Positions 42,165 through 50,791 are shown, numbered from the stretch's first letter. The stretch: DNA of 64,000 bases from an uncultured candidate division WPS-2 bacterium (GCA_937927945.1 CALEYW010000043.1:124001-188000); one strand, 5' to 3'. The notes: generated by a model from the letters alone, not told the origin. Program-made: numbers and translations.

Positions 42165-44186
42165 GTGGAAGACATCGCGCGCCTCAGGAACGTCGCCGTC
42201 GTCGGGCCCCATCATGCGGGCAAGACGACGCTGGTCGAAGCCTTGCTCGCACACTGCGGGGCTATCCCGCGAAGGGGGTCGGTCCGGGACGGGACGACCA
42301 CCACGGACTGCGAGCCCGAAGCGATCGACCATCTCCAATCCGTCTGCGTCGGCTTCGCGCACACCACGTGCGGCGACGTCGACCTGAACCTCGTCGACAC
42401 TCCCGGCTTCGTCGACTTCTTCGAGGAGACCAAGACCGTCCTCACCGCGGTCGACGCGGCGGTCGTGGTGATCGACGCCGAACCGGAACGGGTCGCCCAA
42501 ACGGCGGCGATCGTGGAATACATCGAGATGCGCAAGATGCCGCATCTCTTTTTTGTCAACAAGCTCGATCGGCCCGGCGCACAATTCCGCGCGACGCTCG
42601 CGGCGCTGCGCGCAGCGTACGGGCCGCACGTCGTCGCGACGCACTTGCCGATCGGTGAAGGCGATGCGTTCACCGGCTACGTCGACCTCGCGTGCCGCAA
42701 AGCGTTCCGCAGCAACGGCGCCGTGACCGAGATCGACGTCCCCGCCCACATGAACGACGACGTCGACGCGCAGCGCACCCTGCTGCTCGAAGCGCTCGCG
42801 GATTTCGACGACCATCTGATGGAGGAGCTGCTCGAAGGACAGGCGCCGACGCAAGACGAGATCGATCTGGATCTGTGCGAGGACTGCTCGCACGATCAGA
42901 TCATCCCGGTGCTGGTCGGCAGCGCGGAGAAGAATTTCGGCGCGTGGGCGCTGGTCGACGCGATCTCTCGGATGTTTCCCTCGCCGGCGACCGAACCGCA
43001 CCATGACGTCGACGGGCGGCCGGTGGTTCCGCGCGCCGAGGGGCCCGTCGTCGCGCAAGTCTGCAAGACGATCATGCACCCGCAGCAGGGCAAACTCTCG
43101 GTCGTGCGCGTCTTCACCGGCAAACTCACGCCGCAGACGCCGCTCGTCGACGCATCGCGCGGCGGGACGCCGGTGCGCCTGTCGGGGATCGTGCGCCTCT
43201 TCGGCAAGAAACAAGAATCCGTCACGTCGGCGGGACCCGGTTCCATCGTCGCGCTGGCTCGGCTCGACGGAGTCGGAACCGGCGACACGCTGAGTTCGCC
43301 GAATGCCGGCGTGCTGATGCCCACCGTCCCGCTCTCGGAACCGCTCTTCGCCGTGGCGATCGCGCCGGCGCAGCGGCTCGATGAAGCGAAGCTCTCCCAG
43401 GCGCTCGCGCGCTTGATGGATGAAGACCCTGCGTTGCACGTCGCGCGCGCGGAGTTCACCAACGAACTGCAGCTGCTCGGCAGCGGCGAGACGCACGTGT
43501 CGACCGCGACGGAGCGGCTCGCGCGCAAATACAACGTCGACGTCAAAACGCACCCGCCCTCGATCGCCTATCGCGAGACGATCCAGAGCGGGACCGAGGT
43601 CCACTCGCGCTACAAGCATCAGACCGGCGGTCACGGACAGTTCGCCGACGTGAAGCTGCGCTTCGAGCCGCGGCCGCGCGGTGCGGGCGTCTCGTTCGAA
43701 GAGAAGATCGTCGGCGGCGTCGTCCCGCGGCAATTCTTCCCCGCGGTCGAAAAGGGCGTGCGCGAAGCCCTCGCGACGGGCGGCCCGCACGGCTTCCCCG
43801 TCACCGACATCCACGTCACGCTCTTCGACGGTGCGTTCCACGACGTCGACTCGAGCGAAGCAGCGTTCAAGACCGCGTCCGGAATGGGCGTGCGCGACGC
43901 GCTGCACAAGCTCGGCACGGTCGTGCTCGAGCCGCTGATGCGGGTCGAAACCAGCGTCCCCTCAGCGTCGCTGTCGTCCGCCGTGTCGCAGCTCACGGCG
44001 AAGCGCGGTCAAATCCTCGGTTTCGAGGGAGCCGACAAAGCGGGCTGGGATCGCATCGTCGCGCTCGTCCCGCAAGCGGAACTCGGCCGCTACGCGACCG
44101 AACTCCGCACCGCAACCGCGGGCCTGGGCACCTACGCCGCCCGCCACGAACGCTTCGAAGTCGCCCCGGAGCGCGCGATCGCGTAG
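42165..44186 (+). CDS. EF-G-like translational GTPase (EF-G2 type)
   Basis: GTG 42165 has AAGGAG at 42151-42156, so I prefer it to the in-frame GTG at 42120. The 673-residue protein has the EF-G domain order. The GTPase domain has an unusual P-loop GPHHAGKT (14-21), G3 DTPGFVDF and G4 NKLD; domain II, III, IV (YRETIQSGTEVHSRYKHQTGG, VDSSEAAFKTASGMGVRDAL) and V (MRVETSVPS, KRGQILGFEG) follow. The switch I region reads GTTTTDCEPEAIDH instead of the classical RGITI, as in the FusA2/EF-G2 subgroup. Its role is less clear than canonical EF-G; it may act in special translation or recycling. Confidence 0.9.
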   Translation: MEDIARLRNVAVVGPHHAGKTTLVEALLAHCGAIPRRGSVRDGTTTTDCEPEAIDHLQSVCVGFAHTTCGDVDLNLVDTPGFVDFFEETKTVLTAVDAAVVVIDAEPERVAQTAAIVEYIEMRKMPHLFFVNKLDRPGAQFRATLAALRAAYGPHVVATHLPIGEGDAFTGYVDLACRKAFRSNGAVTEIDVPAHMNDDVDAQRTLLLEALADFDDHLMEELLEGQAPTQDEIDLDLCEDCSHDQIIPVLVGSAEKNFGAWALVDAISRMFPSPATEPHHDVDGRPVVPRAEGPVVAQVCKTIMHPQQGKLSVVRVFTGKLTPQTPLVDASRGGTPVRLSGIVRLFGKKQESVTSAGPGSIVALARLDGVGTGDTLSSPNAGVLMPTVPLSEPLFAVAIAPAQRLDEAKLSQALARLMDEDPALHVARAEFTNELQLLGSGETHVSTATERLARKYNVDVKTHPPSIAYRETIQSGTEVHSRYKHQTGGHGQFADVKLRFEPRPRGAGVSFEEKIVGGVVPRQFFPAVEKGVREALATGGPHGFPVTDIHVTLFDGAFHDVDSSEAAFKTASGMGVRDALHKLGTVVLEPLMRVETSVPSASLSSAVSQLTAKRGQILGFEGADKAGWDRIVALVPQAELGRYATELRTATAGLGTYAARHERFEVAPERAIA

Positions 44187-44189
44187 TCC

Positions 44190-44243
44190 CCCGTCACGAT
44201 GAGATCACGTCGTCACCCCGCGCGAAGTCGAGGGGTGACGACG
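44190..44243. repeat. REP-like palindromic element, copy 1
   Basis: A CCGTCACGATGAGAT stretch is followed by a 12-base-pair perfect inverted repeat (CGTCGTCACCCC at 44208-44219, GGGGTGACGACG at 44232-44243). A second copy with the same order lies at 44952-45002, on the other side of the small lipoprotein gene. The core resembles the GTCACCCCGAGCTTGTCGAGGGGTGAC type of intergenic palindrome. It probably also stops transcription after the EF-G-like gene. Confidence 0.75.
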
Positions 44244-44465
44244 GCTGGTCAACCAACCAAGCTCCTCGGCGTTCCCAGCCTGACCCCAGCGAATTTTCAG
44301 CAGCCTTTAAGCTTGCGCGCGATAGCGCGGTCGTTTCGTAGACAGCCGCTCATGTTGCGAACCGGACCCGTCCGTCGCACTCGGGCTCGCTAAGCGAGCG
44401 AGTTCAACGGCCGGAAACGGGTACGAGCGGGTCACTTGTCTGCTACGCACTCCAGGAGCCCGTCT

Positions 44466-44942
44466 TTGCGCACTCATACGATTCTGTCATCGCGCCTTGC
44501 GCGCACCGTCCTCGTCGCCGCATCGCTCGTCATCGCCGCCGGCTGCGGCGGCGGCAGCAGCGGCACCACCCCGATCCCCAACCCCGGCAGCAACAACTAC
44601 TGCGACCCCGACAACAACGGCGTCCAACTCGCGCGTCCGACGTCCGGCTTCCCGATGACCGCGTCGAACACGCTCGAGATCGTCGCCAACGGGAATACCG
44701 ACACGCTCTCGCGGAGCTATTCGCAGTTCGACCTCAACCTGGTCGACAATTTCGGAAACCGCTTCGCCACCGGCACGCTCAGCCTGGCGTCCGACCCGCG
44801 CGGCCCGCAGCCGTACGCGACGGATTTCTACTACTCCGGCGTCGTGCAGGGAAATCTCCCCGGCGGCGACTTCTTCACCGTCTACCTGAACGCACCGAAC
44901 ACCAACTGCACCCCGCTCCCGATCGGCTCCCTGCAGACGTAG
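44466..44942 (+). CDS. Small secreted lipoprotein of unknown function
   Basis: TTG 44466 is chosen because AGGAG sits eight bases upstream. The 158-residue product has a classical lipoprotein signal (VLVAASLVIAAGC) followed by Gly/Ser and Pro-rich spacer and a compact beta-rich domain with two Cys (YCDPDNN and NTNCTPLP) that could form a disulphide. No family recognised. It is flanked on both sides by copies of the same palindromic repeat, so it is probably a single-gene unit. Confidence 0.8.
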   Translation: MRTHTILSSRLARTVLVAASLVIAAGCGGGSSGTTPIPNPGSNNYCDPDNNGVQLARPTSGFPMTASNTLEIVANGNTDTLSRSYSQFDLNLVDNFGNRFATGTLSLASDPRGPQPYATDFYYSGVVQGNLPGGDFFTVYLNAPNTNCTPLPIGSLQT

Positions 44943-44951
44943 TCGCAGACA

Positions 44952-45002
44952 CCGTCACGCTGAGATAGTCGTCGTCACCCCGAGCTTGTCGAGGGGTGAC
45001 GA
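44952..45002. repeat. REP-like palindromic element, copy 2
   Basis: CCGTCACGCTGAGAT then a 10-base-pair perfect stem (TCGTCACCCC at 44972-44981, GGGGTGACGA at 44993-45002). Same layout and flanking sequence as 44190-44243. It lies between convergent genes and may serve both as terminator. Confidence 0.75.
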
Positions 45003-45010
45003 GCGGCATC

Positions 45011-45838
45011 TCACGACGTTATGCGTTCGTGCCAGTTCGCGAGCGCGGTCGTCGTTTGTTCGGGGGCTTCGTACATCGGCAGGTGGCCGACGGCAGGGAG
45101 TTCGACGAACGTTGCACCGGCGATGCGCGCCGCGGTTTCGCGCAACGTCTCCGCCTTGAGATAGTGGTCCTCGGCGCCGGCGATGACGAGCGCCGGGACA
45201 CGGAGGTCTTCGAGCAGGTCGTCGCCGGCGACGCGCTCTTTCATGCCGCGGATCAGTTGCGCGTTGCCGCGGGGATCCTGACGCGCCATGACGGCGCGCG
45301 CGCGTTCGACGAGGTCCGGCCGGTTGCGGTAGACGTGCGGCGCGAAGTAGCGCGGCAAGTAGCTCTCGATCGCCGCGTCCATCGTACCGTCGGACTCGAG
45401 CTGCTTGGAGAGCGCGTCGCGTCCGCCCGCGAGCGCGCGCTGCTCGTCGGAGCCGCCGTTCGTTCGCCCGGCATCGGCGGCGACGTGGCTCGCCACGAGC
45501 GCGAGCCCCGCGACGCGTTCGGCGTACATCCGGAAGAATGCGAGCGCGACGTAGCCGCCGATCGAATGTCCGGCGATGGCGGCACGCTCGATTCCGAGCA
45601 CGTCGAGGACGCCGGCGACGTCGCCGGCCAGCGCTTCCATCAGCGCGGGACCGTCGCTGGGTTCGGACTCACCGCAACCGCGCAGGTCGATGCGCACGAC
45701 GCGCGCCGGCGCGAGCGCGACGCGCTGCTCGTCCCACACCGTGCGGTCCAGCGGAAAGCCGTGGAGCAGCACCATGGGAACGCCGGAGCCGCCGGAATCG
45801 TCGTAGCCGATCCGGCGGCCGTCGATGAGCGTCGTCAC
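45011..45838 (-). CDS. Alpha/beta-hydrolase
   Basis: The GTG at 45838 begins a 275-residue hydrolase with oxyanion motif LLHGFPLD, nucleophile elbow GHSIGG (Ser92), Asp in VIAGAEDHY and His in AVGHLPM. It resembles esterases and enol-lactone hydrolases such as PcaD/MhpC, but no pathway genes are near. No signal peptide, so cytoplasmic. It is 36 bases downstream of the LolA-like gene on the same strand, and probably its operon partner. Confidence 0.88.
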   Translation of the reverse strand: MTTLIDGRRIGYDDSGGSGVPMVLLHGFPLDRTVWDEQRVALAPARVVRIDLRGCGESEPSDGPALMEALAGDVAGVLDVLGIERAAIAGHSIGGYVALAFFRMYAERVAGLALVASHVAADAGRTNGGSDEQRALAGGRDALSKQLESDGTMDAAIESYLPRYFAPHVYRNRPDLVERARAVMARQDPRGNAQLIRGMKERVAGDDLLEDLRVPALVIAGAEDHYLKAETLRETAARIAGATFVELPAVGHLPMYEAPEQTTTALANWHERITS

Positions 45839-45874
45839 TCGTGCATCTCTCGCATCGCGCGAGAGGTACCGTTC

Positions 45875-46510
45875 TTAGAAGTCGCTTTCCTTGAGGTTCG
45901 CGGCGGTGTTGACGTCGCTGAAATCCTCCGTAACGACAGCCGCGTCACCGGCATAGGTGACGCGACGCGCCGGGAGATGCGTGGCCTTCGCAAGATAGAT
46001 CATTTGCTTCGTCGCCCCGTTCGCGTCCTTGAAGGGCACCGTGACGGTGTCGTACGTGGTGCCGCCGACCGTCTCTTCACCGTTCGTCACGCTCGCGGCG
46101 TTCTTGACGCTCTCCGCGACGTTTTCGAACGACGCTGCATCGATCGTCCCGCCGCGCAGATCGACGGCACGGCCGTCGTGGATCGAGATCTTGAGATGGA
46201 TCCCCGAGAGGAAGCCGCCCTGATGGCCGCTCACCGTGTCGCCCCCGCTCCAGACCGCACCGCCGCCGCGGCCGGGGCCGCCGGTGATGTCGATCCTTGC
46301 GAAGTGCGGCTTGAGGTAGGCGTAGCGATAGGTGCGGTCCTGAACGTCGGTGCCCTTGGTCTCGTGCACCTTGATGTTCGCGGTGTAACTCGGAACCTTC
46401 GCCCACGCATCGAGGAAGGCCGCGGCCGGCCCGGTCGGCGCCGCACCCAAGAGTGCGACGCCGAGCGCGAGAACCGAGAGTGAGGTCAGCGAGCGCGCGA
46501 TCGTGTTCAT
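45875..46510 (-). CDS. LolA/DUF1571-like periplasmic protein
   Basis: The 211-residue protein has a signal peptide (LTSLSVLALGVALLGAAPTG) and a half-barrel pattern of the LolA/LolB-like superfamily: AFLDAWAKVPSYTANIKVHE, RIDITGGPGRGG and the ending FSDVNTAANLKESDF. It probably binds a lipid or lipoprotein in the periplasm. It overlaps the SGNH hydrolase gene by ATGA, so both are made together. Confidence 0.75.
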   Translation of the reverse strand: MNTIARSLTSLSVLALGVALLGAAPTGPAAAFLDAWAKVPSYTANIKVHETKGTDVQDRTYRYAYLKPHFARIDITGGPGRGGGAVWSGGDTVSGHQGGFLSGIHLKISIHDGRAVDLRGGTIDAASFENVAESVKNAASVTNGEETVGGTTYDTVTVPFKDANGATKQMIYLAKATHLPARRVTYAGDAAVVTEDFSDVNTAANLKESDF

Positions 46511-48054
46511 TTGGCTAGACGATCAACGCTGAATCCGGAGACGCCGTTCCCAGGCGCGTATGGATCCATCGCATAGACCGCGCCGACGTTGACGTCGGGG
46601 ATCCCCAGGCTGTACTTGGCGTTGAGCGCATCGATGAACTCGTTGGCCAAGATGGCGTAGCCGGTGTTCGACGGGTGCAATCCGTCGAGGCTGAAGAACC
46701 CGCCGCGGTAGGCGAGCGAGCAGCACTTCGGCGGGTTGACCGGGACGCCGCCGGCGGCCTCGACCGTTTTGAAGAGCGCGTAGGTGTCGACCAACGCGAC
46801 GTTGGTCTCGCCGGCCGCAGCGGTGATCTGCTGGCTGTAGGCGAGGTTGAGCGCCTTGACGTTGTCGGCGATCGCGCCCGCGATGAAGTCGCCGCCGCTC
46901 AGCGTCGGCGCTACGGGCGGCGCCTGCACGGGGAGCTGCGCCGCTGCCGTCTGCAGCGTCTTGAAGAGCGCGTTGATGGTGAAGTACCCATTGGCGCCGA
47001 GCGAGAGCTGCGCCGTCTCCTGCGCGGCATACGCCGTCGAGTACTGCGTCGCAACCGCGTTGGCAACCGGAGCCGGCAGGTTGTTGGGCGGCGCTTGGAG
47101 GACGCCGGAGATGTACGCCTGCAGCGTCGGCTGATAGGCCGGCTGCGGGATGAACGTCGCGGCGCCCATGACGTCGACCAAGTTCGCGACCGCGACCTTG
47201 GAACCGGCGCCCTGGAGTTTGAGGATGATTGCTTTGACGTCGTCGTGGATCGACTGCGGCGCCGTCACGGGAGCGAGTCCGCCCGAGAACGCGAACTTCA
47301 AGAGATCGTTCGAGCCGAGATAGACGGTCGCGACCTGCGCGTGCAGGGAGACCGCCGCGTCGACCATCGTGACGCCTTGCCCGAACCCGGCGAGGATCGG
47401 CCAGAAGTTCTGGCTCTCACCGTTGACCAAGGCGTTGAGCGCGACGAACTGCGCGGCAGCGTCGGCCGGTGTGACCGTGCAATCGCCGATCGCGCCGGTC
47501 ATGTACAGCGCTTCGTGCATCGTGATGCCGGGGATACCGACGTCCCACGGATTCGTCGCCGGGTTCTCGCGCAGCGACAGCGCCGTCGAGAACGAGTTCG
47601 CGGGGATCTGTTTGGCATCGCAGACGTTGGACACGGGGGCGGGGAAGATGTGGGTCGCCGTCGGCGCCAGCAGTCCGCCGACGCCGGGCGGTGTCAGCAG
47701 CGGGAGCGGCGACTTCGCCGGATCGCTCATCGTGGTGATGTCGACGCCGTTGGCCTGTTCCCAGAGCAGCGCGAAGAAGCCGTGTTCTTGCGTACGCTGG
47801 ACCGGACCGATCTGGCCGAGCTGCGGGTTGACACCGAGCACCGGAAGATCCGCACCCATCGTGCCGCCGGACTGCGTCCCGGCGGTGAGGCTGTCGCCGA
47901 TGCCGGCGATCGTGAGCTTCTGCGCCGGCGCCAACGTGCCGGGATTTCCGGCGGGCGGGACGACGTTGGTGAACTGCTTGCCGGAGCCGCCGCCGCTGCA
48001 GGAAGCGAGGAGAACCGATGCCGCAAGCGCCGCGGCGAGGTGTACGCGATGCAT
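46507..48054 (-). CDS. SGNH/GDSL-family lipoprotein hydrolase
   Basis: ATG 48054 overlaps the preceding stop (TGATG). The 515-residue product has a lipobox LLASC (Cys19), block I IAGIGDSLTAG (Ser55), block III VYLGSNDLL and block V LDGLHPSNTGYAI with the catalytic Asp and His. It is longer than typical SGNH esterases because of inserts between blocks. It is likely an outer-membrane-anchored esterase or lipase, similar in layout to those linked to fatty-acid transport or barrel proteins. The coupled upstream gene encodes a probable outer-membrane protein, which fits a joint role in lipid handling. Confidence 0.87.
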   Translation of the reverse strand: MHRVHLAAALAASVLLASCSGGGSGKQFTNVVPPAGNPGTLAPAQKLTIAGIGDSLTAGTQSGGTMGADLPVLGVNPQLGQIGPVQRTQEHGFFALLWEQANGVDITTMSDPAKSPLPLLTPPGVGGLLAPTATHIFPAPVSNVCDAKQIPANSFSTALSLRENPATNPWDVGIPGITMHEALYMTGAIGDCTVTPADAAAQFVALNALVNGESQNFWPILAGFGQGVTMVDAAVSLHAQVATVYLGSNDLLKFAFSGGLAPVTAPQSIHDDVKAIILKLQGAGSKVAVANLVDVMGAATFIPQPAYQPTLQAYISGVLQAPPNNLPAPVANAVATQYSTAYAAQETAQLSLGANGYFTINALFKTLQTAAAQLPVQAPPVAPTLSGGDFIAGAIADNVKALNLAYSQQITAAAGETNVALVDTYALFKTVEAAGGVPVNPPKCCSLAYRGGFFSLDGLHPSNTGYAILANEFIDALNAKYSLGIPDVNVGAVYAMDPYAPGNGVSGFSVDRLAK

Positions 48055-49211
48055 CACAGCGGCACCACCGTCGGCGACCCGATGCCGAATTGGACCTGCA
48101 CCGACGTCGCGTGCAGGCCGCCGAGGGCCGGCGCGACCTGGTTCGGGTTACAGGGCAGACGTTGGCAGGTGAGGCTGGTGATGCCCCACTGATGGTTGGT
48201 GTTCGTGGCGCCCCCTTCGAGTACGGTCATCTGAACGTACGTGTGCGGCGTGAAATGATGCGAGAGGCCGTAGATCACGGTCGGCGTGTATTCCGGATAC
48301 GGATCGGCGGGGTTGTACTGCACCAGACGCGACGGCTGGAGGAAGAACGTCGTCTTCCGGTCGGCGCGATACTCGACGTATCCGAGCAGAAAGAGCTGCG
48401 CGTGGTTCGTCTGGTTGACGCCGGCCGTGTGGACGAGCCACTGCGGTGCGGCACTGACCGTCGCGAACATGCGCGGGGTGGAGAGGAACGGCAAGGTGAC
48501 CGGCAGCAGCCATTCCTGTTCGGTCCGCGTGCGAAGCGTCGTCGGGAAGCCGTTGAACTCGATCAGCTGCGTGTCGTCGTGGCCGCCGATCGTCGCGGTG
48601 TGCGCGAGGTACGTCGGGGTGATGACGATCGGCAGCTTTCCGCCGAGGACGAACAAGTTCTGCAGGCCGACCTGGAAGATCTTGTCCTTGGTCGTCACGT
48701 CGACGACGCCGGTGTTGGCCGTGCCGAGCGATGCGCCGGGCACGTTGGTGCCGGGACCGGTGAAGCCTTGCAGGTAGAACGGCACCGTGGCGTTGCTGAA
48801 CCCGACCGGGACTTGCTGGATCTCGTAGTACCCGGCGGTCAGCCGCTGCGTGTGCGAGAACGCGTAGCCGAAGCCCGCGTCCATGCCGCCGGGGTCGCCG
48901 GCGTTGAAGCCGACGTTGCTCAGCGGGTACGCGAACGAGACGTCTACGTTATAGGTGAAGCCTTGCGGGAGGCTAGGCTTGCGCAGAGGACGCTCCGGCG
49001 TCCCCACCGGATTCGCTTGAGCGACGGCCTTCTGGTCGGCCTCGTTCTTCTTGATGTCTTGGAGCGCGCGCTGGAGGGACGCATTGGCGGGAGCGAGGAG
49101 CCCGGCTTGAAGGGCGCTGGCCTCGGACACGTCCGCGCGAGCCGCGAGCGGCGCGAAGGCGGTCGAAGCGCACAGCAATGCGCAAACACCCGCTATCACA
49201 CGATGTTTCAT
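48054..49211 (-). CDS. Predicted outer-membrane beta-barrel protein
   Basis: ATG 49211 (MKHRVIAGVCALLCASTAFA) starts a clear signal peptide cut near ARA-DVS; the longer frame upstream is not needed. The 385-residue protein has a short helical region (about 28-70) and then many alternating amphipathic strands with aromatic ends (YNVDVSFAYPLSNVGF, TTFFLQPSRLVQY, YGLSHHFTPHTYVQMT). This suggests a 10- to 14-stranded barrel of the MetA/phenol-pathway porin kind. It is the first gene of the SGNH/LolA-like/hydrolase run. Confidence 0.75.
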   Translation of the reverse strand: MKHRVIAGVCALLCASTAFAPLAARADVSEASALQAGLLAPANASLQRALQDIKKNEADQKAVAQANPVGTPERPLRKPSLPQGFTYNVDVSFAYPLSNVGFNAGDPGGMDAGFGYAFSHTQRLTAGYYEIQQVPVGFSNATVPFYLQGFTGPGTNVPGASLGTANTGVVDVTTKDKIFQVGLQNLFVLGGKLPIVITPTYLAHTATIGGHDDTQLIEFNGFPTTLRTRTEQEWLLPVTLPFLSTPRMFATVSAAPQWLVHTAGVNQTNHAQLFLLGYVEYRADRKTTFFLQPSRLVQYNPADPYPEYTPTVIYGLSHHFTPHTYVQMTVLEGGATNTNHQWGITSLTCQRLPCNPNQVAPALGGLHATSVQVQFGIGSPTVVPL

Positions 49212-49311
49212 TGCGGCGGCTTGTACCGGACGCAGGAAGGTTCCTTCGGAAACCGACAAACGCGGCCGTCGCTTCATTCGGCGGCGGCCGGGTGCATTCA
49301 CGAAAGCACCG

Positions 49312-49336
49312 TCGCCCTTCGACAAAGTTCAGGTGA
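49312..49336. repeat. Degenerate palindromic element
   Basis: GCCCTTCGACAAAGTTCAGG followed by TGAC resembles half of the CACCCTGAGCTTGTCGAAGGG-type intergenic palindrome, and is related to the two copies near 44.2 and 45.0 kb, but its arms do not pair well. It lies in the divergent region between the barrel gene and the histone-like gene. Confidence 0.3.
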
Positions 49337-49463
49337 CAACGCGCACGTCGCGACGCCGCACGCAGCCGCGCGACGTCACGCCGATACGCCGGAGATGTCG
49401 CCATTTTTGCGCTGTTCGCGGTACGACCGCTCGACGCCGTATCGCGCGTTCCCTGCACAAAAG

Positions 49464-49493
49464 TTGCGCACATTCGTACATTAGTGGTATAAG
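49464..49493 (+). promoter_or_regulatory. Promoter of the histone-like gene
   Basis: TTGCGC (49464-49469) and TATAAG (49488-49493) are separated by 18 bases in an AT-richer patch, about 90 bases before the histone-like start codon. Spacing and match are good for a sigma70-type promoter. Confidence 0.6.
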
Positions 49494-49581
49494 GTAGGCA
49501 ACCAACAGCCGGCGGATGCTCCGCCGGTCACCGCGTCCGTCGTAAGACCCGCGGACGCCGAAAGGTACGGTACGCATACCG

Positions 49582-49911
49582 ATGGCCGCTAAGAAGGCCG
49601 CGCCGAAAAAGAAAACGGCGCGCAAGAAGAGCACGCGGAAGGCCGCTGCTCGCAAACCCGCCGCCCGCAAGAAGACTGCGGCGCGCAAGAAGACCACGAC
49701 CCGCAAGAAGACGACCCGCAAGAAGACCGCGGGCCGCAAGAAGGCCGGCGCAAAGAAGACCGCGCGCAAGAAGACGACCCGCAAGAAGACGACCCGCAAG
49801 AAGACCGCGGGCCGCAAGAAGGCCGGCGCGAAGAAAGCCGTCCGCAAGGCAACCCGCAAAGCGGCGCCCCGCCGCAAAGCGACGGTGCGTCGCAAAAAGG
49901 CCGCTGCCTAA
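49582..49911 (+). CDS. Histone H1-like Lys/Arg/Ala-rich DNA-binding protein
   Basis: The 109-residue product contains almost only Lys, Arg, Ala, Thr and Gly in KKT/RKK/AxK repeats (KKTTRKKTAGRKKAGAKK occurs twice), like the C-terminal tail of histone H1 and the bacterial Hc1/HctB or AlgP-type proteins. It should bind and compact DNA in the cytoplasm. Two exact 56-base direct repeats (49696-49751 and 49774-49829) lie in the gene, so its length can change by slippage in steps of 26 codons. A promoter lies upstream and a very strong terminator directly downstream, so it is a single transcription unit, probably highly expressed. Confidence 0.88.
   Translation: MAAKKAAPKKKTARKKSTRKAAARKPAARKKTAARKKTTTRKKTTRKKTAGRKKAGAKKTARKKTTRKKTTRKKTAGRKKAGAKKAVRKATRKAAPRRKATVRRKKAAA
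49696..49829 (+). repeat. 56-base direct repeat inside the histone-like gene
   Basis: The 56 bases at 49696-49751 recur exactly at 49774-49829, offset 78 bases (26 codons, frame kept). Both start ACGACCCGCAAGAAGACGAC and end GGCCGGCGC. Confidence 0.9.
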
Positions 49912-49936
49912 GAGCCAAAGCCCCGTTTGAGGGGAC

Positions 49937-49978
49937 AGAGCGCGTCGCGAGGAAACTCGCGTCGCGCTCTCTTTTTTT
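49937..49978 (+). terminator. Strong intrinsic terminator after the histone-like gene
   Basis: Arms 49937-49951 and 49956-49970 pair at 14 of 15 positions, closed by a GAAA tetraloop (49952-49955), and a run of seven T follows (49972-49978). This is a textbook Rho-independent terminator. The next start codon is only ten bases beyond it. Confidence 0.93.
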
Positions 49979-49987
49979 GGGACACCC

Positions 49988-50683
49988 GTGTATCTGGATC
50001 AGCTCCCCGATCTCTCTCGCGCGCGCATGGTCCGTGCCTCGGCACGCGGTGTCGCGATTCGCGACGGCGACCGCGCGGTCGCGATCGCGTTCGTCGCCGA
50101 CGGCTCGCTGCTCGGCGGCGACACCTTGGTGCGCTTCGACGTGACGCGCGGTGAAGCGCCGGCCCGGCGATTGGCCGACGCGCTCGCCGCGACCGGCGCG
50201 CGCAGCGTCTGGTTCTACGGCGGCGACGACGTGGTGCGGCGAGCCGCGCTCGAGCTCGACTTGCAGTTGCGGCCCGCGGGCGGCGTGTTCGTGCGCCGGA
50301 TGGATCCGGTGCGCCTCGCGCGCGTGACGTTTCGGCCGCCGGCGCAGATCGATCGTCTCACGCTGCCCGAAGTGCTGCGCGATCACGCGCCCGCATTTCG
50401 CGCACCGCTCGTCGAGATCGGCGAGATCGATCGCGACGCCGTCGGATTGATCGCGAGCGAATCACTCGATGCCGACTGGTCGGAACTGCGCGTGTTCGTG
50501 CAGCCCGCAAACCGCGGAAACCGGTACGGCGCGGCCCTGCTCGCGACGGCGGCAGATCGGATCGAAGCGACGGGACGCCGGGTCTGTGCCGCGATCGAGA
50601 CCATCGCCGGCCGCGAGCGCTCGACGCTCGAAGCAGCCGGCTTCCGGCTGGTCGACTACTACTTCACCGCCACGAAGCGATGA
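49988..50683 (+). CDS. GNAT-like N-acetyltransferase family protein
   Basis: The 231-residue protein has a GNAT C-terminal half with the acetyl-CoA-binding motif A (VFVQPANRGNRYGAALLATA), then AAIETIAGRERSTLEAAGF and the final strand LVDYYFTAT. The N-terminal half (GDTLVRFDVTRGEAPARRLA) may be a degenerate second GNAT or an unrelated domain. GTG 49988 gives the longest form; ATG 50027 is an alternative. The start lies directly after the strong terminator, so this gene needs either read-through or a promoter within the terminator region, and it lacks a ribosome binding site. Substrate unknown. Confidence 0.7.
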   Translation: MYLDQLPDLSRARMVRASARGVAIRDGDRAVAIAFVADGSLLGGDTLVRFDVTRGEAPARRLADALAATGARSVWFYGGDDVVRRAALELDLQLRPAGGVFVRRMDPVRLARVTFRPPAQIDRLTLPEVLRDHAPAFRAPLVEIGEIDRDAVGLIASESLDADWSELRVFVQPANRGNRYGAALLATAADRIEATGRRVCAAIETIAGRERSTLEAAGFRLVDYYFTATKR

Positions 50684-50718
50684 ACGGCACGGTGGAAAAA
50701 GCTTCCCGGGCAAGCCCA

Positions 50719-50747
50719 TTGCATTTATATCAATAAGTTGATATAAA
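50719..50747 (+). promoter_or_regulatory. Promoter with embedded MarR-type operator
   Basis: TTGCAT (50719-50724) and TATAAA (50742-50747) are 17 bases apart, a near-ideal sigma70 promoter. A perfect 10+4+10 palindrome, TTTATATCAA-TAAG-TTGATATAAA (50724-50747), fills the spacer and the -10 box. ATATCAA/TTGATAT half-sites are typical of MarR-family operators, and a marR-like gene is the second gene downstream, so autorepression is the likely mechanism. The patch is strikingly AT-rich in this genome. Confidence 0.85.
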
Positions 50748-50791
50748 GTGGGCGACAAACCCCTCTCGTTACCTCAGGAGCCCGAACCACG

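Noticed and set aside
44199..44393. Small open frame after the EF-G-like gene
   Set aside because: It spans the palindromic repeat and has no ribosome binding site or plausible protein features.
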